DNA from: Planctomycetia bacterium
Lineage (GTDB): Bacteria > Planctomycetota > Planctomycetia > Pirellulales > Thermoguttaceae
Assembly: GCA_030537455.1 (NCBI GenBank)
Contig: JAUNMR010000010.1
Location: 1-45,471 of the forward strand
DNA length: 45,471 nucleotides
Direction of reading: 5' to 3'
Positions within the stretch are counted from its first letter, which is position 1; the number at the start of each line of letters is the position of its first letter. The notes under the pieces were generated by a model that did no database searches, was not told the origin of the DNA, and saw nothing but the letters and a program-made list of their open reading frames with translations. A program made the position numbers and the translations under genes. Positions 23,273 to 32,269 of the stretch are shown piece by piece.

Positions 23273-26200
23273 CTATTGACGCATTCTCGGTAGGAGCGAT
23301 TCACGCGTCCAGGACGGTTCTTTGACAATGGAGATCGCGAACCATCCGCGTGAAATACGACACAGACTCAGTGACAAACCGGCGAAGCGATCGTCCGATT
23401 CAAAGAGTTCCGGCTTGAGTTCAAAGGACTTTTGAGCCGAGAAGACCTTCGCAAAGACCGCGCGCAATGGGAAGAGTTCACGCAGACTGCCGGCGCCGTA
23501 GATCTCAACGATCCCGTCGCGCGTAAAGGTCGATTTACCGTCGCTGGTGACCGACGGACGATAGTACACGCGCGTTTCCACGTCTTCCCACGTCTGTTTG
23601 CCAAGTTGGATACGTTCGAATCGCAGATCAAGTCGAATACGATCTTCTAGGAACCGTACCGAAATCGGATCCTTCTGCGCAAAGACGTAAGAGAAGTCGT
23701 TTTCCTCCAGCTCGATCTCCAGTAATTTCGGACGATTGAGCTTGGTGGCAAGGTAGGCGAGCGTTTCTCTGGGCGTTTCGGCGCGACCGGTCAGTTCCAG
23801 TTGTGTAAGAAAAGCATTGACAGAGGATTCGTGCAATTTGAAATCCGCAAAAGCGCCGGGCAACGTTGGCGGTTCCGTCGTCTGACATCCCAGCGAGGAG
23901 TCGTTGCCCAGGCGTAGGGACGCCAGGAGCCACTCCGCCGTGGTGCGCGAACGTTGCGTCGTGAGGGAAAGACCTAGGTTCGCAAGATTACGGAAGAAGT
24001 TTGCGCGTAGCCTTGCGTTTACCGCGTCGAACCGTTCATTCGCTTCATGATCGAATCGCGCCTTCGTCTCACGAATGACCTTCTCGCGCGTTTCCTCTTG
24101 AATTTCCGCTTGACGCGCCTCGAATTGGCTTCGTGTGATTTCACGCGCCATGTCGCCGACTAAGGGCACAAAGTCCACGTCAGTCTCTACCGTATTGAGA
24201 CGATTGACCGACTCGGCGTTTACCACCGCCGGCCAATATTTCACGCCGTCGTCGTGCCATTCTATTCTCTTTTGAGCAAAGTAGTTAGCGTAGCTTTGAT
24301 TGTGTAGTCTTGCGGAGAAGACCGCGCTACTGGTTGAGGCGACGACGCGTCCTGTCACGTTGAGATTCATCGCGAGCTTTTCCGGGTCGGGTTGTAATTT
24401 AATCGAGACCTGCGTGTCGACGCGACGATTACCCACCACCGGGTTATTTAACACAACGTCTTGAACCGTGGAAAATTCAGGGTCTCTAATCGGCAGTAGC
24501 CGATTAATAAGCGCTTCCGACACATACGCTTTGACGTTTGGATTATCGTAGACCACGTCGATCGCTCTACCGAGTAGACGGCATGCGTCGCAGCGCGAGG
24601 TCGCCATGCGTAGCGCGCTCTGCTGTAGCGCACGACCGGAGTGACCGCCCGCGGTGTTTTCGTAATGTTCGAACTCGAATAGTAGAAGACTGGCGTCGAG
24701 CTGGTCGCAAGAGAAGCCAAGAATGAGCTTAGCCCAGGCGTCCATCGTCGGTCGCAAAAAGACCTGACGCTGTTCCGCCGTCATCGGAGTCTTTTCGATC
24801 TTATAGGCGATGGCGTTGATTCGGTCGCGCAAGAACCGTTCGCGCTTGATGCGTTCGACTTGTGCGGCGTTCATGAGGTCCTGAGGACTGGTCGCGTCAC
24901 GCGCGTTCTCAAGCGACGCGGCGTCGAGGAACGCGTCGGCGGTCGATGCGTGAGTGTTCGCGGCGATATAACCGACCGAAGCGTGAGAGGCGTCGGAGTC
25001 CGTCGTCTGTTCGTTAAATCTCGTCAGACTTGGGATTTCAATTACGCTCTTGACGTCTTCGATAAGCGTGTCGACGTCAAAGCTTTCGCGCCAGTTACGA
25101 CCGTTTTGCGAGTCGCCGAAGAAGCGCTTGACGTCCTCGGTCATGCTCAGAATCAGCGCAAGTTCCTGATCCGTCAGCGGTTCGCTGGCGGTAAGCGCGT
25201 TATTATGTTTGGCAAGATAAAATTCCGCGGTGTGCTTCCACACAAAGGCGCGACGTTCCAAGGCGTTTTTGAACGCCCCGAGTAGTTCTACGCGCTGATC
25301 CGGAGAATAACGCGTTATGAGTTCCGGTTTCTCTTCTTCGCTCTTGTCGAGTAGTCGCGCAAGTGGTCTGGTACGGTCGACCTGCTCCAACGCCGGTCGT
25401 AAGGCGTCGGCGTCATTGATCTTAGCGCGGAAATCGACTAGGAGCGACTGTGCGCGCTTGGGATCGGTCGGCAGTGCGTTGAGGATTTCTTCGACGTATT
25501 CCAGAACCGCCTCGGTCCAACTGGCGGTCGGTTCGAACTTAATAAAGAGTGAGGAATAAGGGTCGAGCGCGGCGAAGGCTTCATCGGCAATTTCGTCGAA
25601 ATCAACGACATAGACGTCGGTTTCCTCGGCAGAAGCGTCGGTGAGTAGCGCATCGTCGATTAGATCGCTATTGGCGTCGGCTTGATGGGAGAATTCGTTC
25701 ACGTCTTCGAGGTCGAGCGACTGCTGTGAACGCGCTGAATTCGGGCGAGAGGCGACGTCGGCCTGGATCGGGTTTTCGTAGAGCGTCTCGGCGTTGAGGC
25801 TTGTTTGTGACGCCTCGTCGCTTCTTTTGGGAATAAACGAGTTAAGCGTGTCTTGCGAAGGTTCGGCGTATTGACCGAAGACCGCGGCCTGTGTCGGCGT
25901 TGCGGCGTTTTGCGTCATACGTTCTTCGCGGAAGGCGTTGGCGTCTTTGGGGAGCTCTTGTGCGTAAGCACGACTGACATGGCGTTCCGTGGGAAAGGCG
26001 CGCACGCGACCGGGCATACTGTTAGTTCGTTCTAACCCGTTATTCCAGGCGGTAAAGAGCGGTTCGTTTTCGTCCTGTTCATTCTCGAGCTCCAGTTCAG
26101 CGACCTGAGCGTCGAGAATCTGCGCAAGATCGGTTGAAGGCGTGGCGTCGAAATCGAGCGTCGCGTCGCCAGGCGAGGGCGCCGTATTCAACGGAGATTC

Positions 26201-27274
26201 ATCGATGGAAAGCGCTTCACGACCAAGATTTGTAATACGCTCGGCGACGTTGTCAGGCGCCACGTTGGCGCTTTCGAGGGAGAATGCGCTCGGAACGCTC
26301 CCGACCATAACGGCGCTGGTCATATCTTGTACCGCAACTGTCGTGCGACCCTCCAGCGTGTCAGACTGATACGCTAATTGGGACGCATACGGCGTCTCTG
26401 TGGCGCCAAAAGCATAGACGTCGAGCGATTCGCTCGGCGTATTGTTGGCTCTAGCGACTTGCGACGCAACGTTTTCAGACGTCACGTGCACCGGAGGAAG
26501 CACGACGGTTGTCGTATTGCTACTGGAGTCGGAGGCGACTGTGGGTTGCGCGAGGTTATGCTCTACGCTTGCCGTAACTTTCGGCATAACAGGCGGTTCA
26601 AAGGGCGGATCTTGTTCGATTTCCTCGTGACGATTCAAGAACGAAAAGGGCTTAAAGAGCGTAGAACCGCTGGAATCTTGGGCATTAGCGCTCGAGTTGC
26701 CTTCAGCGGTCGGCGAGACGGCGACCTGTGGGGACGTCTGGAGGTTCGAGGTGGCGCTGTTGGTTGTGGTTTGGGGCGCGGGTTGAACGGACTCCTGGGC
26801 GGTAGAAGTCCCTTCGGCGCTCGAGTTAGCGCGTGCGTTTTCTGTGGAATGCCGCGCGGGGGTTGCGCCGGTTTTCGGCGCGCGATCGTAGAGACCGCCG
26901 AAAAATCCGCGCGTTTCGTGAATATAGACCTCGCTAGGGCGCTTGGGCTCTTTGGGAATGATCAACGTGTCGTAACGCGGTCTTTCCGCAACTTTGACAT
27001 GACGTCGCACTGGCGGCGCTTCCAGACCAGACAGGTTGACGTCGGGAGCGCTATTGAGTAGTTTGGCGGGCGTAGGCGCGGAGTTGAACGACATGTCCTC
27101 ATCGGAGGCGAACGTGTCGAAACCTAGCGACTGCGTGGAAAACGCCATGGTTTGACCGTTGGCGCGACAGCAGTAGACCAGCGAAAGCGCTACGAAAAAC
27201 AAAGCGCACAGCGCGCGATTACGCGCGTGGCGTCGCGGCGAATTAACGCAAAGGAACTGGCGGAGCGCAAACAT
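23273..27274 (-). CDS. Giant exported protein of unknown function
   Basis: I chose the ATG at 27274 (1333 residues), not the upstream TTG at 27346, because it places PRRHARNRALC at residues 13-23, matching the N-terminus of the secreted protein at 1128-3449; neither start has a clear ribosome-binding site. A hydrophobic core (CALFFVALSLVYCC) and a likely cleavage near RANGQ follow, so it is probably exported. Residues up to ~550 are Ser/Thr/Ala/Asn-rich and probably disordered. The C-terminal ~750 residues are folded: helical stretches (AVLEYVEEILNALPTDPKRAQ, ERIKRERFLRDRINAIAYKIE), two Cys (CDACRLLG) and beta-rich ends (LRFERIQLGKQTWEDVETRVYY, GIVEIYGAGSLRELFPLRAV). I recognise no family. 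It resembles planctomycete-specific envelope proteins in size and composition only. Confidence 0.8.
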   Translation of the reverse strand: MFALRQFLCVNSPRRHARNRALCALFFVALSLVYCCRANGQTMAFSTQSLGFDTFASDEDMSFNSAPTPAKLLNSAPDVNLSGLEAPPVRRHVKVAERPRYDTLIIPKEPKRPSEVYIHETRGFFGGLYDRAPKTGATPARHSTENARANSSAEGTSTAQESVQPAPQTTTNSATSNLQTSPQVAVSPTAEGNSSANAQDSSGSTLFKPFSFLNRHEEIEQDPPFEPPVMPKVTASVEHNLAQPTVASDSSSNTTTVVLPPVHVTSENVASQVARANNTPSESLDVYAFGATETPYASQLAYQSDTLEGRTTVAVQDMTSAVMVGSVPSAFSLESANVAPDNVAERITNLGREALSIDESPLNTAPSPGDATLDFDATPSTDLAQILDAQVAELELENEQDENEPLFTAWNNGLERTNSMPGRVRAFPTERHVSRAYAQELPKDANAFREERMTQNAATPTQAAVFGQYAEPSQDTLNSFIPKRSDEASQTSLNAETLYENPIQADVASRPNSARSQQSLDLEDVNEFSHQADANSDLIDDALLTDASAEETDVYVVDFDEIADEAFAALDPYSSLFIKFEPTASWTEAVLEYVEEILNALPTDPKRAQSLLVDFRAKINDADALRPALEQVDRTRPLARLLDKSEEEKPELITRYSPDQRVELLGAFKNALERRAFVWKHTAEFYLAKHNNALTASEPLTDQELALILSMTEDVKRFFGDSQNGRNWRESFDVDTLIEDVKSVIEIPSLTRFNEQTTDSDASHASVGYIAANTHASTADAFLDAASLENARDATSPQDLMNAAQVERIKRERFLRDRINAIAYKIEKTPMTAEQRQVFLRPTMDAWAKLILGFSCDQLDASLLLFEFEHYENTAGGHSGRALQQSALRMATSRCDACRLLGRAIDVVYDNPNVKAYVSEALINRLLPIRDPEFSTVQDVVLNNPVVGNRRVDTQVSIKLQPDPEKLAMNLNVTGRVVASTSSAVFSARLHNQSYANYFAQKRIEWHDDGVKYWPAVVNAESVNRLNTVETDVDFVPLVGDMAREITRSQFEARQAEIQEETREKVIRETKARFDHEANERFDAVNARLRANFFRNLANLGLSLTTQRSRTTAEWLLASLRLGNDSSLGCQTTEPPTLPGAFADFKLHESSVNAFLTQLELTGRAETPRETLAYLATKLNRPKLLEIELEENDFSYVFAQKDPISVRFLEDRIRLDLRFERIQLGKQTWEDVETRVYYRPSVTSDGKSTFTRDGIVEIYGAGSLRELFPLRAVFAKVFSAQKSFELKPELFESDDRFAGLSLSLCRISRGWFAISIVKEPSWTRESLLPRMRQ

Positions 27275-27505
27275 ACAGGGAGCCAAAGGGGGAACGCGCG
27301 AAACGGTCAGTCGACCGTACGCTAGCTGGAGCGCTTGCCTCGACAAACTCCGACGTCGTCGAGCGATTACAAGCGCCCTTATACGGTTATATCGGCGTCC
27401 TAAGCGTAGACGTTCAGTAGAAAGTTAAAATATGACGATTTTATTGATTTAAACGGCATGCCTGGCGTTTGGCGGTCGCGGTGGACGCCAGTTATGGCGC
27501 GAGAG

Positions 27506-27534
27506 TTGTCACGAGTTGTGTTTCTCTATATAAT
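27506..27534 (+). promoter_or_regulatory. Sigma70-type promoter for the Gfo/Idh/MocA gene
   Basis: TTGTCA (27506-27511) and a perfect TATAAT (27529-27534) are separated by 17 bases. The site is 99 bases upstream of the ATG at 27634. Confidence 0.7.
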
Positions 27535-27633
27535 ATATGCCGAGCGTGTGGCGTTGCTACTGCGCTGATATGCGAGGACGCCATTGCCGAAACGCTGCGT
27601 TGAATCAGTGGATTGGATAAAAAAGGTAATATA

Positions 27634-28674
27634 ATGAAGATAAAGAAGTTCGGTATTATCGGTTGCGGTATGATTTCGAAATTCCATGCGCTGGCGATTC
27701 GTTCCATTGGCGCGGAGCTGGTCGCATGTTACGACCAACTGCCACTCGCGGCCGAGCGCGTAGCCAAGGAAAACGGATGCAAGGCGTACCATGACCTCAA
27801 AGATTTTCTAGCCGACCCCGAGGTCGAGATTGTTACGATCGGCACGCCAAGTGGCGCTCATATGGATCCCGCGATCGCCGCGGCGCAGGCCGGTAAACAC
27901 GTCATTGTCGAGAAGCCCCTGGAAGTCACGCCGGAAAGGTGTGATAAGATTATCGCCGCATGCGAAAGCGCCGGCGTTACTCTCTCGACCGTCTTTCCCA
28001 GTCGCTTCCACCAGTCGAGCGTACAGCTCAAGCGTGCGATCGAAAGCGGACGATTTGGCAAGCTAACCCTCGGCGACGCCATTGTTAAATGGTATCGCAC
28101 GCAAGAGTATTATGACAGTGGCGTGTGGCGCGGCACCTGGAAGCTCGACGGCGGCGGCGCGCTCATGAACCAGGCGATTCATAGCGTCGACCTACTGATT
28201 TGGCTCATGGGCGACGTTGCGGAAGTCACGGCGCTCACCGGTCTTGTCGCACATGAACGTATCGAAGTGGAAGACGTCGCCGTTGCGGCGCTACGCTTTA
28301 AGAGCGGCGCGCTCGGTCTGCTAGAGGCGACCACCGCCGCCTATCCCGGCTATCTCAAGCGCATTGAGACCCACGGCTCGAATGGTTCCGCCGTCATTGA
28401 AGAAGAAGATATTATCAAATGGGACTTTGTGGAATCGCGCGAGGAAGACGCGATGATTCGCGAGTCGATGACCAATCGTCTTTCTGGGGGCGGCGGCGCG
28501 GGCGATCCTTCTGCGATCGGCTATCAGGCTCACGCCAAGCAATTCCAGGACGTGCTCTCGGCGATCGAAGAGGGACGCAAGCCGCTCATCGACGGGCACG
28601 AAGGACGCAAGAGCGTCGCAGTCATCTGCGCAGTCTACGAATCGGCACGTGAGAAGAAGACGATTACAATGTAA
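27634..28674 (+). CDS. Gfo/Idh/MocA family NAD(P)-dependent oxidoreductase
   Basis: The protein (346 residues from the ATG at 27634, with AAGG eight bases upstream) has the two-domain layout of this family. Domain one is a Rossmann fold with FGIIGCGMISKFHALA, then EVEIVTIGTPSGAHMDPAIAAAQAGKHV, followed by IVEKPLEVT, in which the EKP lysine is the conserved catalytic or binding residue. Domain two has WRGTWKLDGGGALMNQAIHSVDLLIWLMG, typical of the alpha/beta substrate domain, with His at the usual active-site position. Such enzymes oxidise or reduce sugars, inositols or their derivatives with NAD(P)H. The gene stands alone with its own promoter and converges with the GH106 gene. A link to sugar catabolism is plausible but not shown. 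Substrate cannot be told. Confidence 0.93.
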   Translation: MKIKKFGIIGCGMISKFHALAIRSIGAELVACYDQLPLAAERVAKENGCKAYHDLKDFLADPEVEIVTIGTPSGAHMDPAIAAAQAGKHVIVEKPLEVTPERCDKIIAACESAGVTLSTVFPSRFHQSSVQLKRAIESGRFGKLTLGDAIVKWYRTQEYYDSGVWRGTWKLDGGGALMNQAIHSVDLLIWLMGDVAEVTALTGLVAHERIEVEDVAVAALRFKSGALGLLEATTAAYPGYLKRIETHGSNGSAVIEEEDIIKWDFVESREEDAMIRESMTNRLSGGGGAGDPSAIGYQAHAKQFQDVLSAIEEGRKPLIDGHEGRKSVAVICAVYESAREKKTITM

Positions 28675-28714
28675 GTCGTTGTATTACGATATCTCAGCGA
28701 CCTGCTAAACAAAG

Positions 28715-28755
28715 AGAAACGCGCCGGAGCCAATCGACTCTGACGCGTTTCTTCT
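28715..28755 (+). terminator. Probable terminator after the Gfo/Idh/MocA gene
   Basis: GAAACGCG (28716-28723) pairs with CGCGTTTC (28744-28751), with further partial pairing (GGAG/CTCT) inside, followed by TTCTACTTC. The T-run is imperfect. It could also serve the convergent GH106 gene that ends at 28809. Confidence 0.6.
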
Positions 28756-28808
28756 ACTTCATACGTACCGACGACTCAGAAGTCTCAATCGTCGTAAATG
28801 ATTGTAAT

Positions 28809-31800
28809 CTATTGCTTTTCAACGGTTCGTACGAGTTTGACTTTACCGATTATGCCCGAGGGGAGAAGCTGGTCGTCGCCCGGCGTCCACATAGGGTTAG
28901 AGGTACGCGTAAAACGTTCCTCAACTGGTAGACTTGCGTCTCCTATCAGACGGTTACACCACAGGTTAGCCACCACGATTTCAAGGCGATTCCCTTTGGT
29001 CAATAGCGCGTCTTTGGGCGTTTCGATACGATAGGGCTTGAGCCAAATCGTTCCGAGGTCGCGACCGTTAAGTTTAACCTGCGCCATGACTTCGAGTTGC
29101 TCGAACTCTAAGGTTAGAACACCGGAATCGTTCAGTTCGAACCCCTCGGGCAGGTCGAACTCCTTCACATAGGTAATTAGCCCGGAATAGTATTTGACGT
29201 CAGGGTCGGCGCTTTTCGATAAGTCTTGCAAGGTTTCGAATTGGAGCGTGCGTTCTCGTCCATTGGGAAAATCGCGATGGGACGAGGCGTTCTGGCAAAT
29301 CGTCGCCTGCCATTGTCGCGAAAGGTCGAGCGCCGTGTGCGAATCCTTCTGTTTCAAGAGGTTAGACGCCAGAGCGTCAACGGCTTCTTCGTCAGAACGA
29401 CCGAAGATTACGAACCAGCTCTCCGATTGGTCGAAAAGGATCGGAATCACGGTCTGGTCGTTCTCTTCCGTGGCGTTGTCAACGCGGTATTTCTTACCAG
29501 TCACGGGGTTCCAGAGCTGCGCAGATTTCCCTTGCACACGGAAGCGACAGTTCGCTAACTGTGGACGATCTAATCGGTTAGCGACAAAGTAGACGTCTTG
29601 ATCCGAGGTGATCCGACGAATCCAACGCAGGTCGGAGTCCGACTGAAAGTCCGGAACAAGCTTGAGAGATTGCAACTCCCTTTCGATTACCGACCAAGTC
29701 GGGTAGTTTGCGTCATGGTTGACGATATTATCGACGTTCAAGCCCCAGGGGGACATATTGAAGGGACCGAGCGCGAGCGCGTGTTTTACGGTCGCGAGGT
29801 TTTCGTCGACAACGTCCCAAGATTCGTCTGTATTTATGATAATGGAGTCATTGACTTTCAGCGCGGCAATAACGCCAGCGGGGTTCGGCGCGTCCCCCTC
29901 GTTGAGCACGTCGAGAACCACCGTGTTCTCCCCGGGCTGAAGTTGGGAGGTCAGTAGCGCGACGTCGACGCGATGGAAATTGTCTCCTTCCAGAACCAGC
30001 TTGCCATTGAGGAACGCGCGATAGTGATTGTCGGCCGTGGCAACGAGCAAGGGCTCTTGCAGGACGTCGTCGAGTTTCGTGGGCAATTGGAACTTCTTGA
30101 CAAACCGTTTACTTACATAGGCTTGCTCGGAATTCCAGTTGGAGTCGGACCAGATCCACTGCGCGCCTTTAATTAGCTTCTCGGGTCGGTTGGCGTCGCT
30201 TTTGGCGTCACTGAGCGACAGCTGTGAAAAGTTCGGGTTCGACTTGATACGAGCGACAAGCGCTTGTAACTCTTGATCATTTTGAGGATAGTCGACCAGG
30301 GAGTAGGAGCGTTCCGGTAGGACGCCGAGAACATGCGCGCCTTTGTCGAGTAAATCCAGTAGTTTACTCGCTAGTCGCGGCGTCATGCGTTTGGCGTTGG
30401 GTAGAACCAAGAGCGCGTATGAGGCTCCCCCGGGGAAGGTTATGCGACCGTCGACAACCGTAGCGTCTTCAATGAGCGAATCGGGATCGCACGCGTCGAA
30501 GTTGTACTGACGTTTGTCTTTAAATTCGCCTGGAAGAAAGGCAGAGGAGGGCGCCTCAAAGACGCAGGGCGCGTTCTCTTGGTCGAGAAACAAAACGTCC
30601 GCCGAGGGCGCGCCAAGTTGCAGAAGCGCTTGTACGCGCGCGATATAATCGCAATAGCTCCTCACGAGCGGAAACCAGGTCTGAGTGCGATCGAAGTGCG
30701 TACCGTGCGAACCAAGTGACAAACCAGGCGCGTCGTCGTTCGGCTGTGCGCACATGCGATGGAAGAAGAGGCGATTAATACCGGCGCAAAACGCCCAGTC
30801 GCCCTGACGCTTCGCTATGCCAGGATGCTGTCGCCATTTATCAAGATGCGTGGTAAAGGATTCAGCGCCAACGATATTCTTACCGCCGATATGAGCGGCG
30901 CTCACCGCTTCAAAGACCGAAAAACTAGAGTCGATACCGTACCCCTTGGCCCAAAATTCACACATCGGAACGTCGGCGGCGCGGAAGAGATACAGGTCGC
31001 CTGCGGGATTGAGGTCGTATGCCTCTTCAGAAAAGCGCAAACCGCGCTCCGCTGCAAGACGCTTCATATGAAGCACGTTGTTCTCATAGACTAACTCCTG
31101 CGCGGTACGTCGCAAATCCCAGAGGAATCGTTCCGACTGCTCAACGCTCTGAACCGGAACGCCGAACATGACGGGCGTCCATTTAATCGGGTCATAACCT
31201 CTTTTTTCATAAAAGAGTTGCGGGAAATTTTCAGACCAATTCTGCGACGACATTTCCCAGCTGTCGTGGTGAATGTAGTTAAAGCTGGCGACGTCGAGTA
31301 GCTTTTGGTCGAAGTTCTGGAAATGCTGTTCGATACCGGTTTTTTCGAATTTATCGCACTCCAATCCCAAACCGGCCAGCGGCGCGGGTCGCGTTGTTTG
31401 CCCGGTAATGCGTCGACCGAGTCGCAGGATCGTCCAGTTTCCCTCGGGCGCGTCCCAGTGCAGAACGCCGTTGTGATCCATTTTGTCGGTGAGTACGACA
31501 ATGTCCTTAAATGGCACAATTGCGTTCTTTAAGCGCACGACCGTTTCGGGGTCGTCGGCGGAAGAAGTAAAGAAGGGCAAGACGCCGGGGCGAGAAGAGT
31601 AGGTGTGACGATAGACGAGAGATTTCTCCTCCCAGTCGGGGATCTTCTCGTCAGACTCCGGCGTGGGATAAGCGATTACGGCGACGTCACGATAGAAATT
31701 CTCCCATTGTTCCTTGCAAGGTCCGAGCGAACCCAAGCCGAAGTAGGGCGTCTTAGGTTCGGGAACCGCAAGGGTTAGCTCGAGTCTGCGACCGCCCTGC

Positions 31801-32237
31801 ACACGCGTCTGGCTGGCACGGAGAATCTGCATGGAGTTTTCCGGAAGAATCCACGGTCCGCCCGCGCCGCACCAGCCCGGTCCGACACTGGCGGTAAGTT
31901 CTATATTCAAGGACTTTGCGTATTCTGACGCGTCTTGCCATGCCTTCAGCCAGTCGTCTGTAAGATAGCTCACGGCGCCTTTGGGACCGCCCAGATCTGC
32001 TTCCATCGCGATGGCGCGCGCCAGCCCGGCACGACTCATTGCATCCAGGTCAGCCTTCATGCCCTCGTGAGTGAGATTGCCGTCCATAAAGAACCAATAG
32101 ACTCCGGGTCGAGCCGATTGTGGAGGCGCGTCAAAATGTTCACGAACCAGGTCGTCGCCCGCGAGCGTTAAGAGCGCGCTTTGCATTACGCACGCGACGA
32201 CTAAGGCGGCGCGTAAAAAAATATGTCGTGTCGTCAT
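28809..32237 (-). CDS. GH106-like alpha-L-rhamnosidase family glycoside hydrolase
   Basis: The 1142-residue protein starts with a signal peptide (MTTRHIFLRAALVVACVM..LTLAG), so it acts outside the cytoplasm. GAGG six bases before the ATG supports the start. The catalytic part carries GH106 landmarks: ARPGVYWFFMDGNLTHEGMKADL, a barrel start found in GH106; GLARAIAMEADLGG; ASVGPGWCGAGGPW; and HHDSWEMSSQNWSENFP with Glu328, a likely catalytic acid/base, followed by EKRGYDPIKWTPV. Near the end is a beta-sandwich sugar-binding-like domain (FYLNGRDLGTIWLKPYRIE-type) and NRLEIVVANLWCNRLIGDA, also seen in this family. GH106 enzymes remove alpha-L-rhamnose from plant and gut glycans. A second galactose-binding-like module lies at ~690-800 (YVSKRFVKKFQL). 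It is the last gene of a minus-strand run, 32 bases after the VWA gene. Rhamnose specificity is inferred from family. Confidence 0.88.
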   Translation of the reverse strand: MTTRHIFLRAALVVACVMQSALLTLAGDDLVREHFDAPPQSARPGVYWFFMDGNLTHEGMKADLDAMSRAGLARAIAMEADLGGPKGAVSYLTDDWLKAWQDASEYAKSLNIELTASVGPGWCGAGGPWILPENSMQILRASQTRVQGGRRLELTLAVPEPKTPYFGLGSLGPCKEQWENFYRDVAVIAYPTPESDEKIPDWEEKSLVYRHTYSSRPGVLPFFTSSADDPETVVRLKNAIVPFKDIVVLTDKMDHNGVLHWDAPEGNWTILRLGRRITGQTTRPAPLAGLGLECDKFEKTGIEQHFQNFDQKLLDVASFNYIHHDSWEMSSQNWSENFPQLFYEKRGYDPIKWTPVMFGVPVQSVEQSERFLWDLRRTAQELVYENNVLHMKRLAAERGLRFSEEAYDLNPAGDLYLFRAADVPMCEFWAKGYGIDSSFSVFEAVSAAHIGGKNIVGAESFTTHLDKWRQHPGIAKRQGDWAFCAGINRLFFHRMCAQPNDDAPGLSLGSHGTHFDRTQTWFPLVRSYCDYIARVQALLQLGAPSADVLFLDQENAPCVFEAPSSAFLPGEFKDKRQYNFDACDPDSLIEDATVVDGRITFPGGASYALLVLPNAKRMTPRLASKLLDLLDKGAHVLGVLPERSYSLVDYPQNDQELQALVARIKSNPNFSQLSLSDAKSDANRPEKLIKGAQWIWSDSNWNSEQAYVSKRFVKKFQLPTKLDDVLQEPLLVATADNHYRAFLNGKLVLEGDNFHRVDVALLTSQLQPGENTVVLDVLNEGDAPNPAGVIAALKVNDSIIINTDESWDVVDENLATVKHALALGPFNMSPWGLNVDNIVNHDANYPTWSVIERELQSLKLVPDFQSDSDLRWIRRITSDQDVYFVANRLDRPQLANCRFRVQGKSAQLWNPVTGKKYRVDNATEENDQTVIPILFDQSESWFVIFGRSDEEAVDALASNLLKQKDSHTALDLSRQWQATICQNASSHRDFPNGRERTLQFETLQDLSKSADPDVKYYSGLITYVKEFDLPEGFELNDSGVLTLEFEQLEVMAQVKLNGRDLGTIWLKPYRIETPKDALLTKGNRLEIVVANLWCNRLIGDASLPVEERFTRTSNPMWTPGDDQLLPSGIIGKVKLVRTVEKQ

Positions 32238-32269
32238 TGTGAGCCTCGTGGGGGATAGCGGCGATTGGT

